Shown: positions 34,820-44,377, numbered from the stretch's first letter. The stretch: 64,000 nucleotides of DNA from Clostridiales bacterium (GCA_017511005.1 JAFWLP010000038.1:21147-85146); one strand, 5' to 3'. The notes: generated by a model not told the origin, from the letters alone. A program made the numbers and translations.

Positions 34820-35812
34820 TTATCTGTCTTCACGATAGTAATTGCGTCCGATAGCCTGCGGTTCCCCGCTCTTGTTCTTCTTTGAAAGTGAAGATGTTAT
34901 GAGAACGAGAAGCGTTATGATGAACGGCAGTGCCGAGAAGAAATGCGAAGGTATCTTTGTGAGCCATCCGAGTGTTTCCGGAAAGGTATAAGCGAGAGCT
35001 GCATTCTGAACTCTCAGAGTATTGAAGAATCCGAAAATGAGTGTGCCGAGAATGGCCTTTGCCGGATTCCAGTTGGCAAAGATAACAAGTGCGATCGAGA
35101 TCCAGCCGTAACCGTTGATCCAGCAGTTTGAGCCTTCAAAAGTACCGCCCATGTTAAGTCCCATGTATAACCCTCCGAGTCCCATGATGCCTGAACCGAC
35201 GATGATATGGACATACTTGTACATGGCAACATTGACACCGAGAGAATCGGCAGCTGCGGGGTTCTCACCTATCGCTCTGAGCTTTAATCCCGGGACTGTC
35301 TTCTTGAAATAAAGCCACATGAGGACCGCAATGAGTATTCCGACATAAACAAGGATGCTGTGGGAGAAAATAGCTTTCCCGATAAACGGAATGTCGGAAA
35401 GACCGGGAATGTGGACCGGCTGGGAATGAGCATCAAGTTTTGTTCCGGAAAGCTGAGGCCATCCGCCTGCACTGTTGGACAATGCATTTCCGATAAAGTA
35501 ATAGAACGCAACACCGAAAGTCGTGATCGTAAGACCCGTTACGTTCTGATTTGCCTGAAGAGTAACCGTCAGGAATGAGAAGAGAAGTCCCACAAGTCCC
35601 GATGCGATGAAGCTTACAAGGCATGCGACAAAAAGGCTGTCGCATTTTGCGCCTGCGAGATAACCCGCAACGGCACCGATCGCCATTGTACCTTCAACAC
35701 CAAGATTCAAAGAACCTGATTTGTCGATCATGATCTCGCCTGTCGTACCGTAAAGAAGCGGTATGTTATAGACGATTATGTTAAAGAGGAACAACGTAAA
35801 TACTTCAAGCAT
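34820..35812 (-). CDS. Nucleoside-type ABC transporter permease (second subunit)
   Basis: A 330-residue polytopic permease of the BPD/ribose-type family (NupQ/YufQ-like). Characteristic segments are GEIMIDKSGSLNLGVEGTM at the N-terminus and KLRAIGENPAAADSLGVNV, the loop that contacts the ATPase. With the BMP-family lipoprotein and the other subunits it forms an importer probably specific for purine nucleosides. Its start overlaps the stop of the other permease by one base. Confidence 0.9.
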   Translation of the reverse strand: MLEVFTLFLFNIIVYNIPLLYGTTGEIMIDKSGSLNLGVEGTMAIGAVAGYLAGAKCDSLFVACLVSFIASGLVGLLFSFLTVTLQANQNVTGLTITTFGVAFYYFIGNALSNSAGGWPQLSGTKLDAHSQPVHIPGLSDIPFIGKAIFSHSILVYVGILIAVLMWLYFKKTVPGLKLRAIGENPAAADSLGVNVAMYKYVHIIVGSGIMGLGGLYMGLNMGGTFEGSNCWINGYGWISIALVIFANWNPAKAILGTLIFGFFNTLRVQNAALAYTFPETLGWLTKIPSHFFSALPFIITLLVLITSSLSKKNKSGEPQAIGRNYYREDR

Positions 35813-36909
35813 TATTTTGCGTCCTCCTTTCTTACAAGTCTGAAGCTCGCGACAAAGTCGGCAACCAGTACGGAGAACAGTATTATGCCCTGCAAAAGAT
35901 CCGCGAAATTAACATCGATGGCGGGATACTGTGTCGCCGCAGCCTGACATCCGTACTGCAGGATCGATATGAGGATCGCAGTTACGAAAACGGCAGGAAC
36001 ACTAAGCTTGCTCAGCCAAGCAACGATGATACCGGTCCATCCTACGTCGTTTGTGATCGTGTCTGAGATCGTGCCCGCGGAAGATACCGTAAGAGCAGCC
36101 GCAAGTCCGATCAGAGCGGATGAGATGAACATCGTTCTCAATACTATCTTTCCAACTCCCATTCCGGCATATTTTGCAGTTGCGCTGCTGTCTCCGACAA
36201 CCGATATCTCATAACCCTGCTTTGTGTATTTGAGATAGATGTAGATGACCGCGGTAAGCAGGACCGCGATGATGACAGCCCACAGGAGCTTGAACTTGCC
36301 CAAAGGTATTCCGCCCATGACCGCAGATTCGGGGAACGATCCGAAGATAGGACGTTCCGAGTCTTCTCTCAGGAAGAAATTCCATTCGGCTTTTGTATCG
36401 CCGAGATACCTTATGACATAGAGCATTATGTAGTTGAGCATCAGTGTCATGAGCGTCTCGTTCGTGTTGAACTTGACCTTGAGCGCAGCGATCGCCACAC
36501 CGATTATTCCGCTTGATACCATTGCCGCAAGACACATCAGAACAACGGTGATAAAGTTGGGCATTCCCGAACTGTTGAACGCAACTATCGATGCGCAAAT
36601 AGCACCGATCAGGAACTCTCCTTCACCTCCGATATTCCAGAAACGCATCTTGAAAGAAAGGCTCAACGCAAGCGATGTGATAAGGAGCGGCACGAAGATC
36701 TTGAGAAGTCCCTCGATGCTCTTATATCCGTATCTGTTCCCGACAAGTCCGATCGTAAACATCTTGCTGTAGTACTCAAAAGGATTAATGCCGAGAACTG
36801 CAAGGATGACTGCGCCTATCACAAGTGATACCAGGATCCCGGCAGCATAATAGATCAGTGTTCTCTTGAGCTTTGTATCCGCTCTTCTGACCAGATGATA
36901 CTTTCTCAT
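35812..36909 (-). CDS. Nucleoside-type ABC transporter permease (first subunit)
   Basis: A 365-residue membrane protein of the NupP/YufP type with about eight helices. The segment MRFWNIGGEGEFLIGAI and the ATPase-contact loop YEISVVGDSSATAKYAGMGV are diagnostic of this transporter class. It overlaps both neighbours by one base (ATPase stop / permease start), a translationally coupled arrangement. Confidence 0.9.
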   Translation of the reverse strand: MRKYHLVRRADTKLKRTLIYYAAGILVSLVIGAVILAVLGINPFEYYSKMFTIGLVGNRYGYKSIEGLLKIFVPLLITSLALSLSFKMRFWNIGGEGEFLIGAICASIVAFNSSGMPNFITVVLMCLAAMVSSGIIGVAIAALKVKFNTNETLMTLMLNYIMLYVIRYLGDTKAEWNFFLREDSERPIFGSFPESAVMGGIPLGKFKLLWAVIIAVLLTAVIYIYLKYTKQGYEISVVGDSSATAKYAGMGVGKIVLRTMFISSALIGLAAALTVSSAGTISDTITNDVGWTGIIVAWLSKLSVPAVFVTAILISILQYGCQAAATQYPAIDVNFADLLQGIILFSVLVADFVASFRLVRKEDAK

Positions 36910-38483
36910 CAGGCTTTGCCCTCCTCATCAGTAAAAGCGGAATCTTTCGCAATACCGTCCGTCTTGCCTTCTTTGTTTACGATGTTAAGAGTACCGGTCA
37001 TCATGAGACCAATCTCTTCTTTTGTGGTGTGATCACTGTTTACCACGCCCTGAAGTCTTCCGTGACAGATGACCATGATCTTGTCGCAGAGCGAGAGCAT
37101 GACATCAAGATCCTCACCGACAAACAGTATGCCGGTACCCTTTTTCTTCTCATCATTCAGGATGTTGTAGATCGTATATGAGGAGTTGATGTCAAGGCCT
37201 CTTACGGGATATGCGGTTATGAGCACGTTCGGACCTGATTTGATCTCACGTCCTAAAAGAACCTTCTGGACATTACCGCCTGAAAGACGTCTTACGGGAG
37301 TCTCCGTGGAAGGTGTGATTATCTCCAGTTTGTCTATGACTTTCCGGGCTTCCTCGCGGGCTGACTTGCGGTCAACGAAAATGCCCTTTGATTCGTTATA
37401 GTTCTTGAGGATCATGTTGTCAGTGATGGACAGCGAAGGAGCAAGTCCCATTCCCAAACGGTCTTCGGGAATGAAGCTCATCGAAATGCCGTGATCCAAT
37501 ATCTTTTTAGGAGACATTCCGACGATACTCTCGCCTTCGTGGATCATCTGTCCATCTTCTATTTTCCGGAGTCCCGCGATCGCTTCGCAGAGCTCTTTCT
37601 GACCTGACCCCGCAATGCCTGCAACGCCTAATATCTCTCCGCCTCTGATGTAGAAATTCATGTGATCGACGGCTATAGCGCCTTCGTCGTTCTTTACAGT
37701 CAGATCCCTGATCTCAAGGAGCGGATGTGTCTTCTCGATTATTGGTCTGTCAATGTTAAGAGTGATCTTACGTCCGACCATCAGTTCCGTAAGTTTCTTC
37801 TCATCAGTCTCTTTGGTCACGACTGTTCCGATATAATCACCGTGCCTTAAAACTGCCACTCTGTCGGAGATAGCCATGACCTCATTGAGCTTGTGTGTGA
37901 TTATGATTATCGAATGTCCTTCTTCCTTCATCTTGCGGAGAACGGCGAAAAGCTTGTCGATCTCCTGAACCGTAAGGACCGCGGTAGGTTCATCCAGTAT
38001 TATGATCCTCGCGCCGTAACAGAGGACTTTAAGGATCTCCAGAGTCTGCTTCTCTGAAACTGCCATGTTGGCAACCTGTTTGTCCAGATCTATGTCGAAG
38101 CCGAACTTAGCGGCTGTGTCTTCTATTTTTTTGCGGACGTCAGCACCATGAAAGATGCGTCCTTCCCCCCTCATTCCTATACGGATATTCTCGAGAGCCG
38201 TAAACCTCTCGACCAGCTTGAAATGCTGGTGAACCATTCCAATTCCCAGCTTGCCCGAATCCTCAGGCGAATTGATCTCGACTTTTTTTCCGTCAATAAA
38301 AATAGAACCGCTGTCGGGCATATAGATGCCCGACAGCATGTTCATGAGTGTTGTTTTTCCTGATCCGTTCTCACCTAAAAGAGCCAGTATCTCGCCCTTG
38401 GCAAGAGACAGATCGATGTTTTTATTGGCCGCCACAGGACCGAATCGTTTGGATATCCGTTTTAGCTCTATGGCATATTCCAT
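36909..38483 (-). CDS. Nucleoside-type ABC transporter ATP-binding protein (tandem domains)
   Basis: The 524 residues contain two fused ABC domains, as in ribose/nucleoside importers. Domain 1 has Walker A GENGSGKT, a non-canonical signature (MAVSEKQ) and Walker B IIILDEPT. Domain 2 has a degenerate P-loop (GIAGSGQ) but a good signature RLSGGNVQKV. This asymmetry is usual for the NupO/YufO/RbsA group. It powers the two permeases encoded immediately downstream. Confidence 0.94.
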   Translation of the reverse strand: MEYAIELKRISKRFGPVAANKNIDLSLAKGEILALLGENGSGKTTLMNMLSGIYMPDSGSIFIDGKKVEINSPEDSGKLGIGMVHQHFKLVERFTALENIRIGMRGEGRIFHGADVRKKIEDTAAKFGFDIDLDKQVANMAVSEKQTLEILKVLCYGARIIILDEPTAVLTVQEIDKLFAVLRKMKEEGHSIIIITHKLNEVMAISDRVAVLRHGDYIGTVVTKETDEKKLTELMVGRKITLNIDRPIIEKTHPLLEIRDLTVKNDEGAIAVDHMNFYIRGGEILGVAGIAGSGQKELCEAIAGLRKIEDGQMIHEGESIVGMSPKKILDHGISMSFIPEDRLGMGLAPSLSITDNMILKNYNESKGIFVDRKSAREEARKVIDKLEIITPSTETPVRRLSGGNVQKVLLGREIKSGPNVLITAYPVRGLDINSSYTIYNILNDEKKKGTGILFVGEDLDVMLSLCDKIMVICHGRLQGVVNSDHTTKEEIGLMMTGTLNIVNKEGKTDGIAKDSAFTDEEGKA

Positions 38484-38514
38484 AAAAACACCCCTTAAAA
38501 TGCCTTAACCGTTA

Positions 38515-39726
38515 TCAGTTGACCTGTGTAACGCCTTCAACATAATAGTTCATCGAACCCTGGATTACGCCGTCGTCAACGGAAGGACCGCCAGCCGCAA
38601 CTATCTCGGTACCGTCATTTGTAACAAGAGGCGCATTCGTCTTCTCAACCGTTACTGAGCCTGTGTCACCGCTGAATGAGAGCTTGACACCGGAGAATAC
38701 ATCCCACTCGCCTGAGATCATCATCTTCTTGGCAAGCTCGATAGCTTCCTTTGTCTGAGGCTCGCAATTTGAGGACAGCGCAGATACATCAACAAGACCT
38801 GCATTGAGACCTTCATAGTAGTTGCCTACTTCGGTCATGAATGTTGCGGGATTTGTCATTGCAGCCTTCATTGCCGTTGCATAATATGCGTCCCAGTTCC
38901 AGATAGGAGCTGCAAGATGTGCATTGGGTGCTTCTTTTGTCATGTCGGAATTGTATCCGCAGCCGAATACGCCCTTCTCATTTGCAACGATCTGAGGCTG
39001 GGCAGAGTCGCAGTGCTGTGCGATAACTCCGCATCCGTATGTGTCGATGAGTGTTTCAGCGGCCTGTCTCTCAAGCTCCTGATCGCCCCATGTCGAGATC
39101 TCATAAACGCTTACTTTTGCATCAGGGTTTACAGAGAAAACACCGAGTGCGAATCCGTTAATGCCTGAGCATGTTTCCGCATATTCTGTACCCCATGCAG
39201 AGACATAACCGATGTTGTTGTTGCCTGTGGCAAGAGACTTGTAACCTGCGGCAATACCTGCCAGATAACGTGCCTGATAGATCCTTCCGAAATAGTTATT
39301 GAAGTTCGTGTCATTGGAAAGATATCCGGTAGCGTGTGAGAAGATGATGTCAGGATATTCCTTGGCCTTTTCTTCCATTGCATTGATATAGCCGAAGCTT
39401 ATACCGAAGATGATGTTGCATCCGTTTCCCGCAAGCTGGTCGATGGCCTGCTTGACCTTCTCGTCATCCTCCGGAACATTGTCCACGATGAAGAGATCTT
39501 TTGCAGGATCAAGTCCAACCTTCTTCATGGCCTCGGTAATACCGTGATGATGTGCATAGGTATAACCTGAAGTGTCATTCTGGCTGTTGATGTAGATGGC
39601 ACCAACCTTGAAATCAGACGCACTGCTGCCCCCTTCATTTCCCTTAGCCGAACTGCAGCCTGCAAATGCCAATACTGACGTAACCGCAAGAGCTGCTGTG
39701 ACTAACATAGAAATCAGCTTCTTCAT
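38515..39726 (-). CDS. BMP-family nucleoside-binding lipoprotein
   Basis: A 403-residue substrate-binding lipoprotein with the signal MKKLISMLVTAALAVTSVL and lipobox FAGC (Cys24). The BMP/PnrA-like fold is shown by VGAIYINSQNDTSGYTYAH, the DQLAGNGCNIIFG segment and YVSAWGTEYAE. Homologues bind purine nucleosides. It follows xpt by 66 bases and precedes the ATPase by about 30, so it is the first transporter gene. A GGGGAGG site precedes the ATG. Confidence 0.92.
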   Translation of the reverse strand: MKKLISMLVTAALAVTSVLAFAGCSSAKGNEGGSSASDFKVGAIYINSQNDTSGYTYAHHHGITEAMKKVGLDPAKDLFIVDNVPEDDEKVKQAIDQLAGNGCNIIFGISFGYINAMEEKAKEYPDIIFSHATGYLSNDTNFNNYFGRIYQARYLAGIAAGYKSLATGNNNIGYVSAWGTEYAETCSGINGFALGVFSVNPDAKVSVYEISTWGDQELERQAAETLIDTYGCGVIAQHCDSAQPQIVANEKGVFGCGYNSDMTKEAPNAHLAAPIWNWDAYYATAMKAAMTNPATFMTEVGNYYEGLNAGLVDVSALSSNCEPQTKEAIELAKKMMISGEWDVFSGVKLSFSGDTGSVTVEKTNAPLVTNDGTEIVAAGGPSVDDGVIQGSMNYYVEGVTQVN

Positions 39727-39743
39727 AAATTGCCTCCCCGTTC

Positions 39744-39773
39744 AAAAAATACTATATGCAGATAAATGCATAT
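39744..39773 (-). terminator. Possible attenuator between xpt and the nucleoside transporter
   Basis: A 7-bp A/T-rich stem ATATGCA/TGCATAT with a six-base loop is followed on the minus strand by AGTATTTTTTG, immediately before the lipoprotein ribosome site. It may lower transporter expression relative to xpt. The stem is weak. Confidence 0.4.
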
Positions 39774-39792
39774 CAAATGTAACCGTTCAGGC

Positions 39793-40368
39793 TTACTGAT
39801 GCCTGAATTCAAGTGAATCGTCGGTCATGCTGTCGATTATCGCCAGTGATTCGACTCTTATCCCCTTTGCACGCAGACTGTCACCTCCGCCCTGGAAACC
39901 TTTCTCGATGGCGATCGCGCATCCGGCAAGCTTGGCACCTGCTTTCTCAACGATCTCGATAAGACCGGCCAGAGCATTTCCCTTTGCAAGAAAATCATCA
40001 ACGATCAGGACTGTATCGTCACACGTAATGTAATCAGATGAGACCACGATGTCATACGTCTGCTGATGCGTATATGAGAAAACCTTGGAAGAAAGAACAT
40101 TTCCGGAGATATTGCTTGTCGAATGCTTCTTGGCGAAAACGACCGGAAGACCCATTGCGACACCGGCCGAATATGCTATCGCGATACCGGAAGACTCGAT
40201 GGTCAGGACCTTTGTAACATTGTTACAGGCAAAGAGTCTTGCTATCTCCTCGCCCATTTCCCTGACCAGTCCTGTATCGATCTGCTGGTTCAGAAAGCTT
40301 CCCACTTTGAGGACTTCACCCGGAAGGACCTTGCCTTCTGCAAGGATCCTCTCTTCTAACGCGCGGAT
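39793..40368 (-). CDS. xpt: Xanthine phosphoribosyltransferase, apparently starting at ATC
   Basis: Xpt converts xanthine and PRPP to XMP for purine salvage. The PRPP loop VLIVDDFLAKGNA and IESSGIA, KVGSFLNQQID are clear. The strongest Shine-Dalgarno, GGGGAGGTGG (40383-40374), leaves eight bases before an ATC codon at 40368. That Ile aligns with the Met of B. subtilis Xpt (MEALKRKI against IRALEERI) and gives 191 residues against 194. No ATG, GTG or TTG fits: the GTG at 40377 is inside the Shine-Dalgarno and the TTG at 40434 is the -35 box. The next genes encode a nucleoside importer, which fits a salvage operon. Confidence 0.88.
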   Translation of the reverse strand: MRALEERILAEGKVLPGEVLKVGSFLNQQIDTGLVREMGEEIARLFACNNVTKVLTIESSGIAIAYSAGVAMGLPVVFAKKHSTSNISGNVLSSKVFSYTHQQTYDIVVSSDYITCDDTVLIVDDFLAKGNALAGLIEIVEKAGAKLAGCAIAIEKGFQGGGDSLRAKGIRVESLAIIDSMTDDSLEFRHQ

Positions 40369-40405
40369 AAAAACCACCTCCCCAAGGATATAATCCACGT
40401 TACTA

Positions 40406-40434
40406 ATATTATAATTATTACAAAAAGGTGTCAA
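40406..40434 (-). promoter_or_regulatory. Promoter of xpt and the nucleoside transporter
   Basis: A perfect TTGACA (40434-40429) with a 17-base spacer to TAATAT (40411-40406); TATAAT overlaps it at 40413-40408 with a 15-base spacer. Transcription would start near 40400, leaving only about 30 bases of leader, too short for a purine riboswitch. Confidence 0.75.
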
Positions 40435-40479
40435 ACCAATTTGGCACTACATTTTGGATCTTTTTGCGTGTGATTATTG

Positions 40480-41136
40480 TCAGGTTTGCGGAGTGTAATC
40501 AGACAATGCAAGTGATATCAGGTCAGGCAGAGTTTCTGCCAGATCCATCCCTCCGGCTCTCACCTTATCCTCAGGTATCGGGTTTTCCTTGTAACCGCTG
40601 CCGAGGCAATAATAGAGTGAACTGCCGGGACCTTTGTGAATCCTTCTGTAGGAAAGCACCTGTCCCAAAAGCTCAGCAGCGTCATCACCGATCGCCAATG
40701 CGGGGACTCCGTTTTTCGAGACGGCATCAAGAAGAGCAGCCATGCCGTCGTCGGAAAGGACGGGACTTCCGCTGATGATGATGACCATATGATCCGGATA
40801 ATCGATCGGAATGTTCTCCTCAACAAGAAGGCCGTCAGGATTGTACTCTGAAACATGAAATGCGGGGCCTTTCACAGGAAGATTGTTTTTCGATGCCGAC
40901 GCAGGTGCGATCACATTGATGACTGGCATAAGATGCTCCAGTTCTTCGGAAGGTTCCCCGATCCAGTATATGGCAACATCCATTTCCGCTATGGCATCAA
41001 GCTTGGTATCAAGCCCTTCTTTCCTGTTGAGGACTGACAGCCTCTGCGTGCTCGAATTGAACATGAAGGCGATGAAAAGAAAGAACACCGCCGCTATTAG
41101 AGTAAGAACTATCAATCCCGTTTTGTTTCTGTTCAT
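40480..41136 (-). CDS. Membrane-anchored protein of unknown function
   Basis: Not recognised. The 218-residue product has a short basic N-terminus and one membrane helix (TGLIVLTLIAAVFFLFIAFMF), then a soluble, probably extracytoplasmic alpha/beta domain with strands such as MVIIISGSPVLSDDGM and VPALAIGDDAAELL. The alternation of short strands and small-residue loops could suit a Rossmann-like fold; no catalytic motif was seen. It is the last gene of the malQ-glpK-AEC-sseB run, nine bases after the SseB-like gene. Confidence 0.6.
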   Translation of the reverse strand: MNRNKTGLIVLTLIAAVFFLFIAFMFNSSTQRLSVLNRKEGLDTKLDAIAEMDVAIYWIGEPSEELEHLMPVINVIAPASASKNNLPVKGPAFHVSEYNPDGLLVEENIPIDYPDHMVIIISGSPVLSDDGMAALLDAVSKNGVPALAIGDDAAELLGQVLSYRRIHKGPGSSLYYCLGSGYKENPIPEDKVRAGGMDLAETLPDLISLALSDYTPQT

Positions 41137-41145
41137 GTGACAATA

Positions 41146-41886
41146 TTACCCGTCCCTGGATACAAACGGTTTAACTCCTTTTATCACCTGCGCGGCAAAA
41201 TCCTCTCTGTCGGATACCGTCATGGCATCCATGTTGTCAAGATAAGGCAGACAATACTTCTTAAGGTTATCAAGAGTATATTTCAAAGGCTCTCCTTCAC
41301 CCTCGGCTTTTGCCACGATAAGCCAGATCAGACGGTCGGTTCCGTTCTCACGCATAAGTCTCACCCAGATATCGGATACGGTGGGTTCAATGAGCAGATA
41401 GCCCTCAAGTGCCTTTTTAAGTTCGGGAGGATAACGGTCAGGTTCTCCGACCTTGGCGGTCCCGTCGCCTCCGATACCCATCTGGGCAGCGATCATCCTG
41501 AGCATCTCATGACCGAAGAGGACCTCTTCGGAACCGGGATTTATCACAAAACCCGAGAGTCCCATCTTCGGTGCCATGACAACGTCGATCAGGTCGGCAA
41601 ATCCCGCAAGGACTCCGTTCTGGGCTTCTTTTTTTCCTTCAAACGCAACCTCAAAGCTGTCCGTATCAGCATATACGACCATGTATTTAAGGCCTTTGGA
41701 ATCACTGACGGCATGAAAGCTGTAATCCCCCTCGCTGCCGTCAACGGGAACGATGAACCGTGAGACTGCCGCTTCCTTAAGGAGCGCGATCATATTCTCT
41801 TCGGAACTGTCCTCACGGATCCTGCCCATCAGTTCTACTAATCTCTCATTCTCGATACGCTCGATCTTTTTGGGATCATCACTCAT
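41146..41886 (-). CDS. SseB-like protein
   Basis: A 246-residue soluble protein resembling SseB (enhanced serine sensitivity) proteins. The N-terminal half has the pattern LLKEAAVSRFIVPVDG and KYMVVYADTDSFEVA; the C-terminal half has IEPTVSDIWVRLMRENG and RLIWLIVAK, as in the SseB C-terminal domain. The molecular function of this family is not established. The ATG at 41886 is chosen because GAGG lies eight bases upstream; the longer GTG start falls within that site. Confidence 0.65.
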   Translation of the reverse strand: MSDDPKKIERIENERLVELMGRIREDSSEENMIALLKEAAVSRFIVPVDGSEGDYSFHAVSDSKGLKYMVVYADTDSFEVAFEGKKEAQNGVLAGFADLIDVVMAPKMGLSGFVINPGSEEVLFGHEMLRMIAAQMGIGGDGTAKVGEPDRYPPELKKALEGYLLIEPTVSDIWVRLMRENGTDRLIWLIVAKAEGEGEPLKYTLDNLKKYCLPYLDNMDAMTVSDREDFAAQVIKGVKPFVSRDG

Positions 41887-41904
41887 TATCAGCACCTCTT
41901 ATCT

Positions 41905-42834
41905 TCAGAATACGGTTTTAACTGCCCATGCCCAAAACATTATCGTAACGAGCATGAACACCATCGACAGCGACACGGTACGTGCCGAAAAATGCGGAGC
42001 TACGTCATAGTTCTCGGCAAATATAACATTCATGGAGCCGCAAGGCAAAGCACACATGAGAACAACAACACTCTTTGTCTCGGGGGCAATTGTAAACCAG
42101 TTTGAAAGGATCATCACGGCACCCATCACAAGACCAGGCAATACCAGCAGTCTTAATGCGGAAACCACATAAGCTTTCTTGTCCGTCAGGAGTTTTCTGA
42201 TGTTGACACTCGCAAGCATGGAACCCATTACCATCATCGACATCGGAACGGTCATGTCGCCGATAAGTTTGAACGTATCAGCAATAAAACCGGGCATTCT
42301 CAAAGGGATTATGAACAGTACGATCGCAACGACCGACGCGACTGACACGGAACTCTTGAACATATCCAGAAGCGCGAAACGTGGTTTCTTCGAAAACAGG
42401 TAAACCGCATAGGTATAGAAGAAAACGTTGTAACAGAGATTGAATACCGCAGCGAGCAAAAGCCCGTAACTTCCGTACAGAGCTTCCATCAGAGGGAATC
42501 CCACAAAGCCCGTATTCGCGAAAACAGTGCAGGTGACCATTATCCTCTTCTCATCTTCTAGGATATTGAATTTTTTAAGTGATAATCTCAGAACAACCAG
42601 TGATATTACGTAATAGCCGGCCGCTATTGCCGCACAGGCAATCATTCCGTTCACCGCATCCGTGGAATACGTATGCTGGCTTGAAGTGATTATCATGAAA
42701 GGCAGAACAGCCTTGAGCAGAATATCCGACAGTGCCCGCTCTCCGCTGCTGTTTATTACCTTGGATTTGTTTAAAGCAAAACCTAGTAACAGAAAAATGA
42801 ATATCTTGAAAAAAACTATGTAGACCTGAACCAT
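41905..42834 (-). CDS. AEC-family (auxin efflux carrier-like) transporter
   Basis: A 309-residue membrane protein with about ten helices in two five-helix halves, typical of bacterial AEC transporters. Visible family features include VFANTGFVGFPLMEALYG in the first half and PCGSMNVIFAENYD in the second. Known members export organic acids or unrelated small solutes. It lies four bases after glpK, but the substrate cannot be deduced. Confidence 0.85.
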   Translation of the reverse strand: MVQVYIVFFKIFIFLLLGFALNKSKVINSSGERALSDILLKAVLPFMIITSSQHTYSTDAVNGMIACAAIAAGYYVISLVVLRLSLKKFNILEDEKRIMVTCTVFANTGFVGFPLMEALYGSYGLLLAAVFNLCYNVFFYTYAVYLFSKKPRFALLDMFKSSVSVASVVAIVLFIIPLRMPGFIADTFKLIGDMTVPMSMMVMGSMLASVNIRKLLTDKKAYVVSALRLLVLPGLVMGAVMILSNWFTIAPETKSVVVLMCALPCGSMNVIFAENYDVAPHFSARTVSLSMVFMLVTIMFWAWAVKTVF

Positions 42835-42838
42835 TAGA

Positions 42839-44377
42839 TCAATCGTTGCCTGAAAGAAGCGCTGCTCTTACGGCGGAACGGTAACCCTCCATTTTCTCGG
42901 ATACTTCAAATGCAGACATCGCAGGTTCATATGACGCGCCTGCCTTATAGAATTTACCGGTCTGTTCGATCGAACCGAATACTCCGGATTCAATTCCCGC
43001 GGCAAGTCCCGCGCCCATGGCAGTCATCTCGTCACTCAATGCCCTGGTGATCGTGACACCGAGAAGATCAGACTGGAGCTGCATAAGGAAGCTGCTCGCG
43101 CATACTCCGCCGTCCACCTTCATCCTGCCTGCCTTGATGCCCGTATCATCGGTCATGAGATTGACCAGTTCTGTTACCTGATATGCTATGGATTCAACGC
43201 CGGCCCTGATCAGCTGCGCGCGTCCCGTACCTCTGGTAAGACCTGTCAGCACTCCTCTGGCATCAGGTTTCCAGTAAGGTGCTCCAAGACCGGTAAATGC
43301 CGGAACAAGGTATACTCCTCCGCAGTCACTGATCGAATTGCAGTATTCATCGCATTCGGACGGATCACTGATCAGTCCGAGTTCATCCTTAAGCCAGCTG
43401 ATCACCGAGCCTGCCTGGAAGATGCTGCCCTCGAGCGCATAATTGGTAACACCCTTTATTGACCAGGCGCAGGAAGTCAGAAGTCCGTTCTTGGAGAAGA
43501 CCGGTTCCGTTCCCAGGTTCATGAGGGTAAAACTGCCGGTTCCGTACGTAGTCTTGGAATCTCCTTTGTTTATTGCGTTCTGACCCAAAAGGGCTGCGGG
43601 CTGGTCGCCCAGCACTCCGGTGATGTGAACACCGTTGATCATGAGAAGATCATCTGTCTCATCAACGCTGAATCCTTTTGACTTCAGATACTCACCGTCA
43701 AGCTCTATCCGTCCGTAATCCGCGCACGACTCCATCGGTCTGGCAAGAGTATTGACCGGAATCCCGAACAGATCGAGGAATTCCGCATCATATTCTTTGC
43801 GCGATATATCAAAGAGCATCGTTCTCGAACAGTTGGAATAATCCGAGGCATATGACCTTCCGCCGGTCAGCCTGTAAACAAGAAAACCGTCCACCGTTGA
43901 CAGGAATGCCTCACCCGAAGAACAGCGTTCTCTGAGGCTTCTCACGTTCTCCAGGAGCCAGAGCATTTTCGTTGCGGAAAAATAAGGATCGATCTTAAGA
44001 CCTGTTATCTCCGTGACCCTTCTGTTCTGTTCCCTTATCTCAGGACGTCTGCATATGTCCGACGTTCTTCTGCACTGCCAGACTATGGCCTGCGTAAAAG
44101 GTTTTCCCGAAGGCGAGAAAGCAATGGTCGTCTCGCGCTGGTTGGTAATTCCCATGCTGACGATATTGCCTTTAGCCTCCGGATGTTCCTTGAGGATCAT
44201 GGCTATGGCTTTCAGGACTGATACAAATATCTCCTCTGCATCGTGACTGACCCAGCCCGGCTGCGGATAATACTGCTTAAAAGGAACATGCGTACCTTTT
44301 GACAGATTACCTTCCTCATCAAGAAGAAAAGCCTTGGTGGATGTCGTTCCCTGATCGATGCAAAGAATGTATCTCAT
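42839..44377 (-). CDS. glpK: Glycerol kinase
   Basis: GlpK phosphorylates glycerol to sn-glycerol 3-phosphate in the cytoplasm. The 512 residues include the N-terminal phosphate-binding IDQGTTSTKAFLLD, the substrate region GITNQRETTI and IVWQCRRTSDIC, and the FGGY signature region around GGVYLVPAFTGLGAPYW. No glycerol facilitator or dehydrogenase gene is adjacent. It lies 12 bases after malQ and four before the AEC transporter. Confidence 0.96.
   Translation of the reverse strand: MRYILCIDQGTTSTKAFLLDEEGNLSKGTHVPFKQYYPQPGWVSHDAEEIFVSVLKAIAMILKEHPEAKGNIVSMGITNQRETTIAFSPSGKPFTQAIVWQCRRTSDICRRPEIREQNRRVTEITGLKIDPYFSATKMLWLLENVRSLRERCSSGEAFLSTVDGFLVYRLTGGRSYASDYSNCSRTMLFDISRKEYDAEFLDLFGIPVNTLARPMESCADYGRIELDGEYLKSKGFSVDETDDLLMINGVHITGVLGDQPAALLGQNAINKGDSKTTYGTGSFTLMNLGTEPVFSKNGLLTSCAWSIKGVTNYALEGSIFQAGSVISWLKDELGLISDPSECDEYCNSISDCGGVYLVPAFTGLGAPYWKPDARGVLTGLTRGTGRAQLIRAGVESIAYQVTELVNLMTDDTGIKAGRMKVDGGVCASSFLMQLQSDLLGVTITRALSDEMTAMGAGLAAGIESGVFGSIEQTGKFYKAGASYEPAMSAFEVSEKMEGYRSAVRAALLSGND

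Noticed and set aside
40375-40377. GTG start codon for xpt
   Set aside because: It lies within the Shine-Dalgarno sequence itself and would add residues absent from characterised Xpt proteins.
40369-40479. Purine riboswitch upstream of xpt
   Set aside because: The mapped promoter leaves only about 30 leader bases, with none of the conserved three-way junction sequence.
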